Program-made: the position numbers and the translations under genes | The notes under the pieces: generated by a model | What the model saw: the letters and a program-made list of their open reading frames with translations, nothing else | Told to the model about the DNA's origin: nothing | Database searches by the model: none | Shown: in pieces, positions 46,725 to 55,463 of the stretch | Layout of the letters: each line of letters begins with the position of its first letter | How positions within the stretch are numbered: the first letter of the stretch is position 1 | NCBI RefSeq assembly: GCF_000719285.1 | Contig: NZ_JOFS01000017.1 | Location: forward strand, 194,820-258,819 | Source: Streptomyces bicolor | GTDB taxonomy: Bacteria; Actinomycetota; Actinomycetes; Streptomycetales; Streptomycetaceae | Reading direction: 5' to 3' | Length of the DNA stretch: 64,000 nt

Positions 46725-47078
46725 ATGGCCGTGCCCCGGCTGTCCGCAGCAACTTCGATCCTCTCGGCCGTAGCCGTTGGCGCGTTACTCACAGGCTGTT
46801 CCGCGTCGGTGAAGGTCGAAAAGCCCGAGCTGAAAATGTCTGCGGAAAAGCTGGCTGACCTGGTCGCCGAAAAGCTGGCCGCTACTGCGAACCAGCCCAA
46901 GCCGGACGTCACATGCCCCGAGGCCGTCCCCGCGAAGGTAGGCACGACCACCCGGTGCAAGCTGACTGCGGGTGACGGCAGCACCTTGGGCGTCACAGCG
47001 ACCGTGAGCTCGGTCGAGGGCACCAAGATGAACTTCGACATCCAGGCCGACGAGACCCCGACCCCGGCGCCGAACTGA
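46725..47078 (+). CDS. DUF4333 lipoprotein
   Basis: 117 residues. Lipoprotein signal with lipobox LLTGC and a DUF4333-type domain (VTCPEAVPAKVGTTTRCKLTAGDG, with two Cys that could pair). DUF4333 lipoproteins are found in many actinobacteria; function unknown. GGAG six bases before the ATG at 46725 fixes the start; longer reading frames lack a signal peptide. Adjacent to the type VII-like cassette. Confidence 0.78.
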   Translation: MAVPRLSAATSILSAVAVGALLTGCSASVKVEKPELKMSAEKLADLVAEKLAATANQPKPDVTCPEAVPAKVGTTTRCKLTAGDGSTLGVTATVSSVEGTKMNFDIQADETPTPAPN

Positions 47079-47103
47079 CCACCCATCACAGCCAGAAAAC
47101 AAA

Positions 47104-47136
47104 GTGAGGGCGAGGCCGAACCGGCCCCGCCCTCAC
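47104..47136. terminator. Hairpin terminator after the DUF4333 gene and hemD
   Basis: GTGAGGGCGAGGCCG (47104-47118) pairs with 47122-47136 with one mismatch and a three-base loop, between convergent genes. Confidence 0.75.
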
Positions 47137-47149
47137 CTGTGACAGCCCA

Positions 47150-48856
47150 TCAGGTCGTCGTACGCCTCCGCCGAGCCCCCGGCCGACGCTCGCTAGGCCG
47201 CGTCACCGGATCACCCGCATCCAGCGCCGCCGCCCGCCGCGCCGCCCCGAAGTCGGCCAGCGCCTCGGCCAGTTTGTGCACGGACGGCTCGGGAGCCATC
47301 ACATCCACCCGAAGCCCGTGCTCCTCGGCCGTCTTCGCGGTGGCAGGCCCGATACAGGCGATCACCGTCACGTTGTGCGGCTTCCCGGCGATGCCCACCA
47401 GGTTCCGCACGGTCGACGACGAGGTGAAGAGAACGGCGTCGAAGCCACCCCCCTTGATCGCCTCCCGGGTCTCCGCCGGCGGCGGCGACGCCCGCACGGT
47501 CCGATAGGCCGTGACGTCATCGACCTCCCAGCCCAGCTCGATGAGCCCCGCCACCAGCGTCTCCGTGGCGATGTCGGCCCGAGGCAGGAACACCCGGTCA
47601 ATGGGGTCGAACACCGGGTCGTACGGCGGCCAGTCCTCCAGCAGCCCCGCTGCCGACTGCTCCCCGCTGGGCACGAGATCCGGCTTGACGCCGAACGCGA
47701 TCAGCGCCTTCGCCGTCTGCTCCCCCACCGCAGCGACCTTGATCCCCGCGAACGCCCGGGCATCGAGCCCGTACTCCTCGAACTTCTCCCGCACGGCCTT
47801 GACCGCGTTCACCGACGTGAAGGCGATCCACTCGTACCGCCCGGTCACCAGCCCCTTGACCGCCCGCTCCATCTGCTGAGGCGTCCGCGGCGGCTCGACG
47901 GCGATCGTCGGCACCTCGTGCGGCACGGCCCCGTAAGACCGCAGCTGGTCGGAGAGCGAAGCCGCCTGCTCCTTCGTACGCGGCACGAGCACCCGCCACC
48001 CGAAGAGCGGCTTGGACTCGAACCACGACAACTGGTCGCGCTGGGCGGCGGCGGAACGCTCACCGACCACGGCTATCACCGGCCGCCCGCCCTCGGGCGA
48101 AGGCAGCACCTTGGCCTGCTTCAGCATCTGCGCGATGGTCCCGAGCGTCGCGGTCCAGGTCCGCTGCCGAGTGGTCGTACCCGCGACCGTCACCGTCATC
48201 GGCGTATCGGGCTTGCGCCCCGCCGAGACCAGCTCACCGGCGGCCGCGCCGACGGAGTCCAGCGTCGTCGACACGACGACCGTGCCGTCCGACGCCCCGA
48301 CCTCGGTCCAGCACCGGTCGGACGCCGTCCGCGCGTCCACGAACCGCACGTCCGCGCCCTGCGCGTCCCGCAGCGGCACACCGGCGTACGCGGGCACGCC
48401 CACGGCCGCTGCGACACCGGGCACGACCTCGAACGGCACGCCCGCCGCGGCGCACGCCAGCATCTCCTCGGCGGCGTACGCGTCGAGCCCGGGATCCCCG
48501 GACACCGCACGCACGACCCGCCTGCCGCCCCGCGCGGCCTCCATGACAAGATGTGCGGCATCCCGCACCGCGGGTAGCCCAGCGGTTGTTGACGCGCCGT
48601 CAACAACCGCGAGCTGAGGCGTGCCTGTGCCCGGAGCGGTGTCCGACGAAGGACCCGTGTCCGTGTGCACTTCAGCGACGCCTTGTCTGGCGTGCTCGCG
48701 TACGACGTCGAGCACCTCGTGCTCGGCGACGAGTACGTCGGCGTTCGCCAGCGCCTCCACGGCGCGCAGAGTCAGCAACCCCGGATCCCCGGGTCCGGCA
48801 CCGAGGAAGGTGACGTGCCCGTGTTCAAGGCCGGCGGGAAGATTGGTGGGGCTCAA
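47150..48856 (-). CDS. hemD: Bifunctional uroporphyrinogen-III C-methyltransferase/uroporphyrinogen-III synthase
   Basis: 568 residues. The N-terminal half is a SUMT-type methyltransferase (VTFLGAGPGDPGLLTLRAV, VVPGVAAAVGVPAYAGVPL) leading towards siroheme and corrins; the C-terminal half is uroporphyrinogen-III synthase (VLVPRTKEQAASL, AFTSVNAVKAV, FTSSSTVRNLVGI). The fusion is typical of actinobacteria. The start is a TTG at 48856 whose TTGA overlaps the hemC stop, with GGAGCGAG upstream; no ATG or GTG gives the full N-terminus. Last gene of the rex-hemACD operon. Confidence 0.92.
   Translation of the reverse strand: MSPTNLPAGLEHGHVTFLGAGPGDPGLLTLRAVEALANADVLVAEHEVLDVVREHARQGVAEVHTDTGPSSDTAPGTGTPQLAVVDGASTTAGLPAVRDAAHLVMEAARGGRRVVRAVSGDPGLDAYAAEEMLACAAAGVPFEVVPGVAAAVGVPAYAGVPLRDAQGADVRFVDARTASDRCWTEVGASDGTVVVSTTLDSVGAAAGELVSAGRKPDTPMTVTVAGTTTRQRTWTATLGTIAQMLKQAKVLPSPEGGRPVIAVVGERSAAAQRDQLSWFESKPLFGWRVLVPRTKEQAASLSDQLRSYGAVPHEVPTIAVEPPRTPQQMERAVKGLVTGRYEWIAFTSVNAVKAVREKFEEYGLDARAFAGIKVAAVGEQTAKALIAFGVKPDLVPSGEQSAAGLLEDWPPYDPVFDPIDRVFLPRADIATETLVAGLIELGWEVDDVTAYRTVRASPPPAETREAIKGGGFDAVLFTSSSTVRNLVGIAGKPHNVTVIACIGPATAKTAEEHGLRVDVMAPEPSVHKLAEALADFGAARRAAALDAGDPVTRPSERRPGARRRRTTT
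48582..48610. repeat. 13-bp perfect inverted repeat within hemD
   Basis: GCGGTTGTTGACG (48582-48594) and CGTCAACAACCGC (48598-48610) flank three bases. On the coding strand it falls inside the methyltransferase half, in the segment LAVVDGASTTAGLPAVRDA. Confidence 0.75.
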
Positions 48857-49812
48857 TGTGCTCGCTCCCCCATCAGACCGGCCGCGCCCTGGGCAAGCAT
48901 CTCGGTGGCGAGTTCGCGACCGAGCGCCAGCGCTTGGTCGTGCGTCTCGGGCACGGGACCGGTGGTGGACAGCTGCACCATGCGGGTGCCGTCGGTCGTG
49001 CCGACGACGCCGCGCAGGCGCATTTCCTTGACAATCTGCCCGTCGGCCAGCAGGTCGGCCAGCGCGCCCACAGGGGCGGAGCAGCCGGCCTCCAGGGCGG
49101 CGAGCAGTGATCGCTCGGCGGTGACGGCGACCCGCGTGAACGGGTCGTCGAGCTCGCCGAGCGCGGCGATGAGGTCCGCGTTGTCCGCGGTGCACTCGAT
49201 CGCCAGTGCCCCCTGGCCGGGGGCGGGCAAAACCGTGTCGACCGACAGGAAGTCGGTCACCTCGTCGATGCGGCCGATCCGGTTCAGTCCAGCCGCAGCC
49301 AGAACAACCGCATCAAGCTCACCATCGCGCACATACCCGATCCGCGTGTCCACGTTCCCGCGGATCGCGACGGTCTCGATGTCGAGCCCGTGCGCGCGGG
49401 CGTACGCGTTCAGCTGCGCCATCCGGCGCGGCGAACCCGTACCGATGCGTGCCCCGCGCGGCAGGTCGGTGAACTTCAGGGCGTCCCGCGCGACGATCAC
49501 ATCGCGCGGATCCTCCCGCACCGGAACGGCCGCCAGGACCAGTTCCTCGGGCTGCGCGGTCGGCAGGTCCTTCAGGGAGTGCACCGCGAAGTCGACCTCG
49601 CCTCGCAGCAGCGCGTCCCTCAGGGCGGTGACGAACACACCCGTGCCGCCGATCTGCGCGAGGGCCTCGCGCGAGACATCGCCGTACGTGGTGATCTCGA
49701 CCAGCTCGACGGGCCGTCCGGTCACCCGGCGCACGGCGTCCGCGACCTGCCCGGACTGCGCCATGGCGAGCTTGCTGCGCCTGGTGCCGAGCCGTAGTGG
49801 CTGCTGAGTCAT
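48853..49812 (-). CDS. hemC: Hydroxymethylbilane synthase (porphobilinogen deaminase)
   Basis: 319 residues. It polymerises four porphobilinogens to hydroxymethylbilane on a dipyrromethane cofactor bound at Cys244 (LEAGCSAPVGA). The catalytic D82 is in HSLKDLPT, and RRMAQL and LPAPGQGALAIE are conserved. ATGA overlap with hemA (49809-49812) and TTGA overlap with hemD make the operon tightly coupled. Confidence 0.96.
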   Translation of the reverse strand: MTQQPLRLGTRRSKLAMAQSGQVADAVRRVTGRPVELVEITTYGDVSREALAQIGGTGVFVTALRDALLRGEVDFAVHSLKDLPTAQPEELVLAAVPVREDPRDVIVARDALKFTDLPRGARIGTGSPRRMAQLNAYARAHGLDIETVAIRGNVDTRIGYVRDGELDAVVLAAAGLNRIGRIDEVTDFLSVDTVLPAPGQGALAIECTADNADLIAALGELDDPFTRVAVTAERSLLAALEAGCSAPVGALADLLADGQIVKEMRLRGVVGTTDGTRMVQLSTTGPVPETHDQALALGRELATEMLAQGAAGLMGERAH

Positions 49813-51554
49813 CTTGGGCCTCGGTCCTTCTCGGTGCTGTCCTCGGCCCGGGAGACGGAGGCCACCGTCTCCTGGTCGAGGTCGAACAGGGTGCGCAGCG
49901 CGTCCGCGTACCCGGCGCCGCCGGGCTCGGCCGCGAGCTGCTTGACCCGCACGGTCGGCGCATGCAGCAGCTTGTCGACGACGCGCCGCACGGTCTGCGA
50001 GATCTCGCTGCGGTGCTTGTCGTCGAGGCCCGGCAGCCGGCCCTCGAGGCGGGCGATCTCGCTCGCCACGACATCGGCGGCCATCGTGCGCAGCGCGACG
50101 ACGGTGGGCGTGATGTGCGCGGCCCGCTGCGCCGCCCCGAAGGCCGCGACCTCGTCGGAGACGATACGGCGGACCTGGTCGACGTCGGCCGCCATGGGAG
50201 CGTCGGCGGAAGCTTCCGCCAGCGACTCGATGTCCACGAGGCGCACCCCGGCCAGCCGGTGCACGGCCGCGTCGATGTCGCGCGGCATGGCGAGGTCGAG
50301 CAGCGACAGCACCGGCACGGGGCGGGGCACCTCGGCGACCGGCTCCGGCTTGCGGCGCTCGGGGATACGGCCGACGGTGGCCACGGTCGCGGCGAGCGCG
50401 GTGATCAGCTCGGCGTCGGCCTCGGGGCTGCGCCGGGTGGCCTCACGCCGGTCGACGGCACTGCCGGCCGCCCAGGCCGCGTGCTGCTCCAGCGTGGCCG
50501 CGTCCATACCGGCGACGGCGGCCTCCCCGAGCACAGAGAAACCTCCCTGCACGGCGGTCAGTTCCAGCGGGAAGTTCTCGTCGGTGCCGACGCCGGTGGG
50601 CGGCAGCGGGGTCTGCCGTACGTCGGCGGAGTCCGCGTTCGTCCTGGGCGCGGGCGCCTTGTCGGCCGTACGACCACTGCCGCCCGCCTCCTCGAAGGCG
50701 ACCGGCTGACCGGTACGGCCCTCGACCGCCGCGGCGATCTCCTCGGCGGTGAGGACGAGCCCGGTCGCGCCGGTGCAGGAGACGGCGACATCGGCACGTG
50801 TCAGCTCGACCGGCACCGACTCCATCGGTACCGCGCGGGCGGGCACGTCCGTGCCGTCGGTCTCGGCGAGGATCTGGGCGAGGCGCTCGGCGCGGTCCAA
50901 GGTGCGGTTGGCGATGACGATCTCGGCGACACCGGCACGCGCGAGCGTGGCGGCGGCCAGGGAGGACATCGAGCCGGCGCCGATGACGAGGGCCTTCTTG
51001 CCGTGCGCCCACGCCGTGACGTCGGCCCCCACGGCCAGTTGCTCGAGGCCGAAGGTGACCAGCGACTGCCCGGCGCGGTCGATGCCGGTCTCGGAGTGCG
51101 CGCGCTTGCCGACCCGCAGGGCCTGCTGGAACAGGTCGTTGAGCAGCCGACCGGCGCTGTGCAGCTCCTGCGCCTTGGCGAGGGAGTCCTTGATCTGCCC
51201 GAGGATCTGTCCCTCGCCGACGACCATGGAGTCGAGCCCGCAGGCCACCGAGAACAGGTGGTGGACGGCGCGGTCCTCGTAGTGGACGTACAGGTAGGGC
51301 GTGAGCTCGTCGAGCCCCACCCCGCTGTGCTGGGCGAGCAGCGTGGACAGCTCGGCGACACCGGCGTGGAACTTGTCCACGTCGGCGTACAGCTCGATGC
51401 GGTTGCAGGTGGCCAGCACGGCGGCCTCGGTGGCCGGCTCGGCGGCGACCGTGTCCTGCAGCAGCTTGATCTGGGCGTCCGCGCTCAGTGCGGCCCGCTC
51501 CAGGACGCTGACCGGGGCGCTGCGGTGGCTCAGCCCCACGACGAGGAGACTCAT
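49809..51554 (-). CDS. hemA: Glutamyl-tRNA reductase with a lineage-specific insertion
   Basis: 581 residues, longer than the usual ~430. N-terminal catalytic domain with the nucleophile Cys50 (LATCNRIELYA), NADPH domain (KKALVIGAGSMSSLAA), and a C-terminal dimerisation helix region. A long insert (about residues 290-400: EAGGSGRTADKAPAPRTNAD onwards) interrupts the NADPH domain region and is low in conserved motifs, a known Streptomyces feature. It makes glutamate-1-semialdehyde for HemL from glutamyl-tRNA. Shares four bases with rex upstream. Confidence 0.94.
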   Translation of the reverse strand: MSLLVVGLSHRSAPVSVLERAALSADAQIKLLQDTVAAEPATEAAVLATCNRIELYADVDKFHAGVAELSTLLAQHSGVGLDELTPYLYVHYEDRAVHHLFSVACGLDSMVVGEGQILGQIKDSLAKAQELHSAGRLLNDLFQQALRVGKRAHSETGIDRAGQSLVTFGLEQLAVGADVTAWAHGKKALVIGAGSMSSLAAATLARAGVAEIVIANRTLDRAERLAQILAETDGTDVPARAVPMESVPVELTRADVAVSCTGATGLVLTAEEIAAAVEGRTGQPVAFEEAGGSGRTADKAPAPRTNADSADVRQTPLPPTGVGTDENFPLELTAVQGGFSVLGEAAVAGMDAATLEQHAAWAAGSAVDRREATRRSPEADAELITALAATVATVGRIPERRKPEPVAEVPRPVPVLSLLDLAMPRDIDAAVHRLAGVRLVDIESLAEASADAPMAADVDQVRRIVSDEVAAFGAAQRAAHITPTVVALRTMAADVVASEIARLEGRLPGLDDKHRSEISQTVRRVVDKLLHAPTVRVKQLAAEPGGAGYADALRTLFDLDQETVASVSRAEDSTEKDRGPR

Positions 51555-52330
51555 GCCGGCATCACGGCGGGTACGTCCCCGTCGGGCCCCTGGTCGGCGG
51601 ATTCGGCGGAGTCGCCGGACTCCTCGCGGGTGACGGCGGCCGGTCCGGTGCCGTCGGGGTGGGCTTCCTCGCCGGCCTTGCGCTGCTCGTGGAAGGCGAG
51701 GATCTGCAGCTCGATGGAGAGGTCGACCTTGCGCACGTCGACGCCCTCGGGGACGGACAGCACGGTCGGCGCGAAGTTCAGGATGGAGGTGACCCCGGCG
51801 GCCACGAGCCGGTCGCAGACCGGCTGGGCGGCACCGGCGGGAGTGGCGATGACACCGATGGACACGCCGTTGTCCTGGATGATCTTCTCCAGGTCGTCGG
51901 AGTGCTGCACGGGAATCCCGGCGACGGGCTTGCCGGCCATGGCCGGATCGGCGTCGATGAGTGCGGCCACCCGGAAGCCACGGGAGGCGAAGCCGCCGTA
52001 GTTGGCGAGCGCGGCGCCGAGGTTACCGATGCCGACGATCACAACCGGCCAGTCCTGGGTCAGGCCGAGTTCGCGGGAGATCTGGTAGACGAGATACTCG
52101 ACGTCGTAGCCGACACCGCGCGTTCCGTACGACCCGAGGTACGAGAAGTCCTTGCGCAGCTTGGCGGAGTTGACCCCCGCCGCGGCCGCGAGCTCCTCGG
52201 AGGAGACCGTGGGTACCGAGCGCTCCGACAGTGCGGTCAGCGCGCGGAGGTACAGCGGAAGCCTGGCGACGGTGGCCTCGGGAATCCCTCGGCTACGGGT
52301 CGCCGGTCGGTGTGTTCGGCCAGTTGCCAC
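51551..52330 (-). CDS. rex: Redox-sensing transcriptional repressor Rex
   Basis: 259 residues. N-terminal winged helix (TVSSEELAAAAGVNSAKLRKD) and a C-terminal Rossmann domain (VVIVGIGNLGAALA) that binds NADH or NAD. Rex senses the NADH/NAD ratio and represses respiratory genes when NAD is high; in Streptomyces coelicolor it heads and autoregulates the rex-hemACD operon. That gene order is reproduced here. The start is the GTG at 52330 with AGGAG upstream. The long acidic tail is typical of the genus. Confidence 0.96.
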   Translation of the reverse strand: MATGRTHRPATRSRGIPEATVARLPLYLRALTALSERSVPTVSSEELAAAAGVNSAKLRKDFSYLGSYGTRGVGYDVEYLVYQISRELGLTQDWPVVIVGIGNLGAALANYGGFASRGFRVAALIDADPAMAGKPVAGIPVQHSDDLEKIIQDNGVSIGVIATPAGAAQPVCDRLVAAGVTSILNFAPTVLSVPEGVDVRKVDLSIELQILAFHEQRKAGEEAHPDGTGPAAVTREESGDSAESADQGPDGDVPAVMPA

Positions 52331-52404
52331 GGTGCTCCTGCGGGTAGAGCGGGGCTGCAGGCGGTCACACGTACCTAGACCGCCCCGTCGAATGCAGGCT
52401 ATGT

Positions 52405-52426
52405 CTTTGTGAACGCGTGCACAAAG
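52405..52426. promoter_or_regulatory. Rex operator (ROP site) upstream of rex-hemACD
   Basis: The 20-base core TTTGTGAACGCGTGCACAAA (52406-52425) is almost a perfect palindrome, with one mismatched pair, and closely matches the Rex operator TGTGAACGCGTTCACA known from Streptomyces coelicolor. It sits 75-96 bases upstream of the rex start, consistent with autorepression. Confidence 0.88.
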
Positions 52427-52611
52427 ATGGTGTCCGATTTGCCCGCCCAACGTGACCGGGCTCACGCACTCCCGGCGCACAGGTATGGAACCGGCGTATA
52501 CGCACCACCGTTCCTCTGCTTTCGGGGGCAAAACCGCACACTCTCCTCAACGATCCTCGCCCCCCAGACCAGGTCGCCGTCGATCCTAAGCCAGTTTCCC
52601 GGCCAGTTGGA

Positions 52612-52899
52612 CTAGCTGGTCAGTGCTTTGCGGAGGCGATCTTCGTTCACGCGCCAGAACGTGTGCTGGGCGCCGTCGACCAGGACGACGGGGATCTGTT
52701 CCCAGTACTGGTCATGGAGTTGGGAGTCCTGGGTGATGTCCTTCTGTTCCCATGGCACCCCGAGTTCCCCGCAGACCTTCTCGATGACGATCTGTGCGTC
52801 ATCACACAGATGACAGCCGGGTTTACGGATGAGTGTGACCAGCCGGTCCCGGGGCGACTTGGCCGTACCGCGACGAAAGAGGGGGCTCATGTCGGCCAT
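52612..52899 (-). CDS. Glutaredoxin-like protein
   Basis: 95 residues with a CxxC redox site (PGCHLCDDA) and the glutaredoxin C-terminal pattern (IPVVLVDG, FWRVNEDRLRKAL), DUF836 type. Upstream of rex-hem. Actinobacteria lack glutathione, so it may work with mycothiol or thioredoxin reductase; this is inference. An ATG at 52890 is an alternative start. Confidence 0.85.
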   Translation of the reverse strand: MADMSPLFRRGTAKSPRDRLVTLIRKPGCHLCDDAQIVIEKVCGELGVPWEQKDITQDSQLHDQYWEQIPVVLVDGAQHTFWRVNEDRLRKALTS

Positions 52900-53030
52900 T
52901 CTCGCGCGCCGACCCGCGCGGGCTCGATCGCGGGCTCGCCACGCCGTTTAACTGCGCGGTCGCGGAGAGTTCACGACCTTCAAACCTCGCGACTCCGGTT
53001 GCACCGAACAAACTGGCTATGCTCACGGTC

Positions 53031-53966
53031 ATGGCCGCTCTTGGATGGCTCACTCCCCGTAGGCGCTCCGCCACGGCGCGGAGCGTGTTGGCTGGCGAGG
53101 CCTCGGCGGAGGCAGCGCGCAAGTCGTCGCAGGAAGCGACAGTGTCCGAAGTCCCGGAGGACTCCTCCGCGGAACCGGAGTTCCCGGTGCTCGGCGACGA
53201 GAAGGCCGCCGCCTTCTTCGACCTGGACAACACCGTGATGCAGGGCGCCGCGCTGTTCCACTTCGGGCGGGGCCTGTACAAGCGGAAGTTCTTCGAGACC
53301 CGCGACCTCGCCAAGTTCGCCTGGCAGCAGGCGTGGTTCAGGCTGGCGGGCGTCGAGGACCCGGAGCACATGCAGGACGCGCGCGACTCGGCGCTGTCCA
53401 TCGTCAAGGGCCACCGGGTCTCCGAGCTGATGTCGATCGGCGAGGAGATCTACGACGAGTACATGGCCGAGCGCATCTGGCCCGGCACCCGCGCCCTCGC
53501 CCAGGCCCACCTGGACGCCGGCCAGAAGGTGTGGCTGGTGACGGCGGCCCCGGTGGAGATCGCCCAGGTGATCGCCCGCCGCCTGGGGCTCACCGGCGCC
53601 CTGGGCACGGTGGCGGAGTCGGTGGACGGCGTCTACACGGGCAAGCTGGTGGGCGAACCGCTGCACGGCCCGGCGAAGGCGGAGGCGGTCCGCGCCCTGG
53701 CCGCCGCGGAGGAGCTGGACCTCTCGCGCTGCGCGGCCTACAGCGACTCGCACAACGACATCCCGATGCTCTCCCTCGTCGGCCACCCCTACGCCATCAA
53801 CCCCGACACCAAGCTCCGCAAGCACGCCCGCAAACTGGACTGGCGCCTGCGCGACTACCGCACCGGCCGGAAGGCGGCGAAGGTCGGCATCCCGGCGGCC
53901 GCCGGGGTGGGCGCGGTGGCCGGAGGCACGGCCGCGGCGATCGCGCTGCACCGGCGCCGACGGTAG
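53031..53966 (+). CDS. HAD-superfamily IB hydrolase, phosphoserine-phosphatase-like
   Basis: About 311 residues. Motif I reads AFFDLDNTVM, with the nucleophile Asp and the general acid Asp two residues later; motif II is WLVTAAPVE; motif III/IV GPAKAEAV...CAAYSDSHNDIPML. A hydrophobic Ala/Gly C-terminus with basic tail could anchor it to the membrane. IB relatives dephosphorylate phosphoserine or lipid phosphates. I chose the ATG at 53031 over 53019; neither has a strong ribosome-binding site. Confidence 0.85.
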   Translation: MAALGWLTPRRRSATARSVLAGEASAEAARKSSQEATVSEVPEDSSAEPEFPVLGDEKAAAFFDLDNTVMQGAALFHFGRGLYKRKFFETRDLAKFAWQQAWFRLAGVEDPEHMQDARDSALSIVKGHRVSELMSIGEEIYDEYMAERIWPGTRALAQAHLDAGQKVWLVTAAPVEIAQVIARRLGLTGALGTVAESVDGVYTGKLVGEPLHGPAKAEAVRALAAAEELDLSRCAAYSDSHNDIPMLSLVGHPYAINPDTKLRKHARKLDWRLRDYRTGRKAAKVGIPAAAGVGAVAGGTAAAIALHRRRR

Positions 53967-54027
53967 GACCCCGCACCCCAGCGCCCCCGCACCCCAGAGC
54001 CCCGCTCCTCAAACGACACCGATCCCC

Positions 54028-54064
54028 CAGCGCCGACCGGCCCAGCTCGATCCGGTCGGCGCTG
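54028..54064 (+). terminator. Hairpin terminator after the HAD hydrolase gene
   Basis: CAGCGCCGACCGG (54028-54040) pairs perfectly with 54052-54064 across an 11-base loop. Confidence 0.75.
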
Positions 54065-54248
54065 AGCATGTGCACGCCCGAAAGGGTGAGGCACGCCGCC
54101 GCGACAGACGGCGAGGCGACCACGCCCGGCCATGCGGCCAATCCGCACTCCATACCCCCGCGAACCCCTGTCCAGTCCCCTTGGCTGCACACGGCCACAA
54201 CACGCCCCGGACTGAGCCGGAACACGGGCGGATTCGATCAACAAGCGG

Positions 54249-54261
54249 TCACTCTGCGGCA
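54249..54261. promoter_or_regulatory. BldD-box-like site upstream of bldN
   Basis: TCACTCTGCGGCA matches the BldD consensus TNACNCWGNGTNA except for one base. BldD is known to repress bldN during vegetative growth in Streptomyces coelicolor. The site lies about 180 bases before the bldN start. Confidence 0.5.
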
Positions 54262-54438
54262 CTTGATCGGGCGTCAATCGGTTACAGAAGAGACGCAATC
54301 GGTGATTTGAGCAACTGGGCGTAGCAGTGCCTGTACGAAGCGTTATTCTCCTCAGACGCAAACCGGTACCCCTCCGTCGCTACGACGGGTGAACGGTCCC
54401 GCACTGCACGTGATGGAAGCTCTGCCTCTGGGAGTCCC

Positions 54439-55212
54439 GTGTACCCACACGTCGGGGTTGACGCCTCGGGCCTGGCTACGCTGCGCGCAACGGTCCACGA
54501 CCTGTTGCGCGGCTTCGTCCCCACCGCGTACGCCGTCCCCGCCCTCGCCGTAACCGCCGTGCCCGTAGGCCCGTGCTACGCGCTCGCCGACGGCACCGCC
54601 GCCGTCGGCAGGCGTGGGCGCTCGGCCGGTGCGGCGACCGCTCGGCGGCCGGCCGCGGACAGCGACAGCGCTCGAATGATGGATCTGGTGGAACGCGCAC
54701 AGGCCGGCGAGGCCGACGCGTTCGGTCGGCTCTACGACCAGTACAGCGACACCGTTTACCGCTACATCTACTACCGCGTCGGAGGGAAGGCCACCGCCGA
54801 GGACCTCACGAGCGAGACCTTTCTGCGGGCCCTTCGCCGGATCGGCACCTTCACCTGGCAGGGCCGGGACTTCGGCGCCTGGCTCGTCACCATCGCCCGC
54901 AACCTTGTCGCCGACCACTTCAAGTCCAGCCGCTTCCGGCTGGAGGTGACCACCGGGGAGATGCTCGACGCCAACGAAGTCGAGCGGTCCCCCGAGGACT
55001 CCGTCCTCGAGTCGCTCTCCAACGCCGCCCTCCTCGACGCCGTACGCCGGCTCAACCCGCAGCAGCAGGAGTGCGTCACCCTCCGCTTCCTCCAGGGCCT
55101 CTCCGTCGCGGAGACAGCTCGTGTCATGGGCAAGAACGAGGGCGCCATCAAGACCCTCCAGTACCGAGCCGTGCGCACCCTCGCCCGACTGCTCCCGGAC
55201 GACGCGCGCTGA
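54439..55212 (+). CDS. bldN: Pro-sigma factor BldN (extracytoplasmic-function sigma)
   Basis: 257 residues. An unusual N-terminal pro-region of about 86 residues (beginning YPHVGVDASGLATLRATV) precedes sigma-2 (FGRLYDQYSDTVYRYIYYRV, LTSETFLRALRRI) and sigma-4 (RRLNPQQQECVTLRFLQGLS, VMGKNEGAIKTLQYR). In Streptomyces coelicolor BldN is made as a precursor and processed, then directs chaplin, rodlin and bldM transcription for aerial growth. The GTG at 54439 gives the full pro-region. Its anti-sigma gene follows. Confidence 0.95.
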   Translation: MYPHVGVDASGLATLRATVHDLLRGFVPTAYAVPALAVTAVPVGPCYALADGTAAVGRRGRSAGAATARRPAADSDSARMMDLVERAQAGEADAFGRLYDQYSDTVYRYIYYRVGGKATAEDLTSETFLRALRRIGTFTWQGRDFGAWLVTIARNLVADHFKSSRFRLEVTTGEMLDANEVERSPEDSVLESLSNAALLDAVRRLNPQQQECVTLRFLQGLSVAETARVMGKNEGAIKTLQYRAVRTLARLLPDDAR

Positions 55213-55304
55213 CCGCGCCACCCGGACCGAATCAGCACTCTCCGCAATCGTCAACTCACCGTCGGTGAAAGTCTGTTGACTTCGCTATCCGTTCATCCGG
55301 CGTC

Positions 55305-55332
55305 CGTAACCCAAGTGCCGAGCCGCTCGTTG
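55305..55332 (+). promoter_or_regulatory. Candidate BldN-dependent promoter of rsbN
   Basis: CGTAAC at 55305-55310 and CGTTG at 55328-55332 are 17 bases apart, resembling the -35/-10 pattern of BldN-dependent promoters as I recall it. It lies in the bldN-rsbN gap and would let the sigma factor drive its own antagonist. Confidence 0.5.
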
Positions 55333-55463
55333 TGCGGGATGCAGGCTCCCTGTGGTCACTCCCTGGCCGACTTCGATCACTCGATCGTGTGGTTGTGGTC
55401 AGGGCGTGCAACCCTCAGGACCCCCTGGGGAGCCGACCGTCATCACGAGAGGAGGTGCCGCCA

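Larger units (their letters stand above)
53967..54438. other. bldN upstream region
   Basis: 472 bases without a credible gene. It holds the HAD-gene terminator and a BldD-box-like site, and must contain the bldN promoter. Long leader regions before bldN are expected, since this gene is controlled by several developmental regulators in Streptomyces. Confidence 0.6.

Noticed and set aside
48582..48610. Hairpin as a tRNA or transcription terminator
   Set aside because: It lies inside hemD coding sequence, has no cloverleaf context and no T tract.
49797..52001. 734-codon plus-strand frame over hemA and rex
   Set aside because: Shadow of hemA and rex, both certain on the minus strand.
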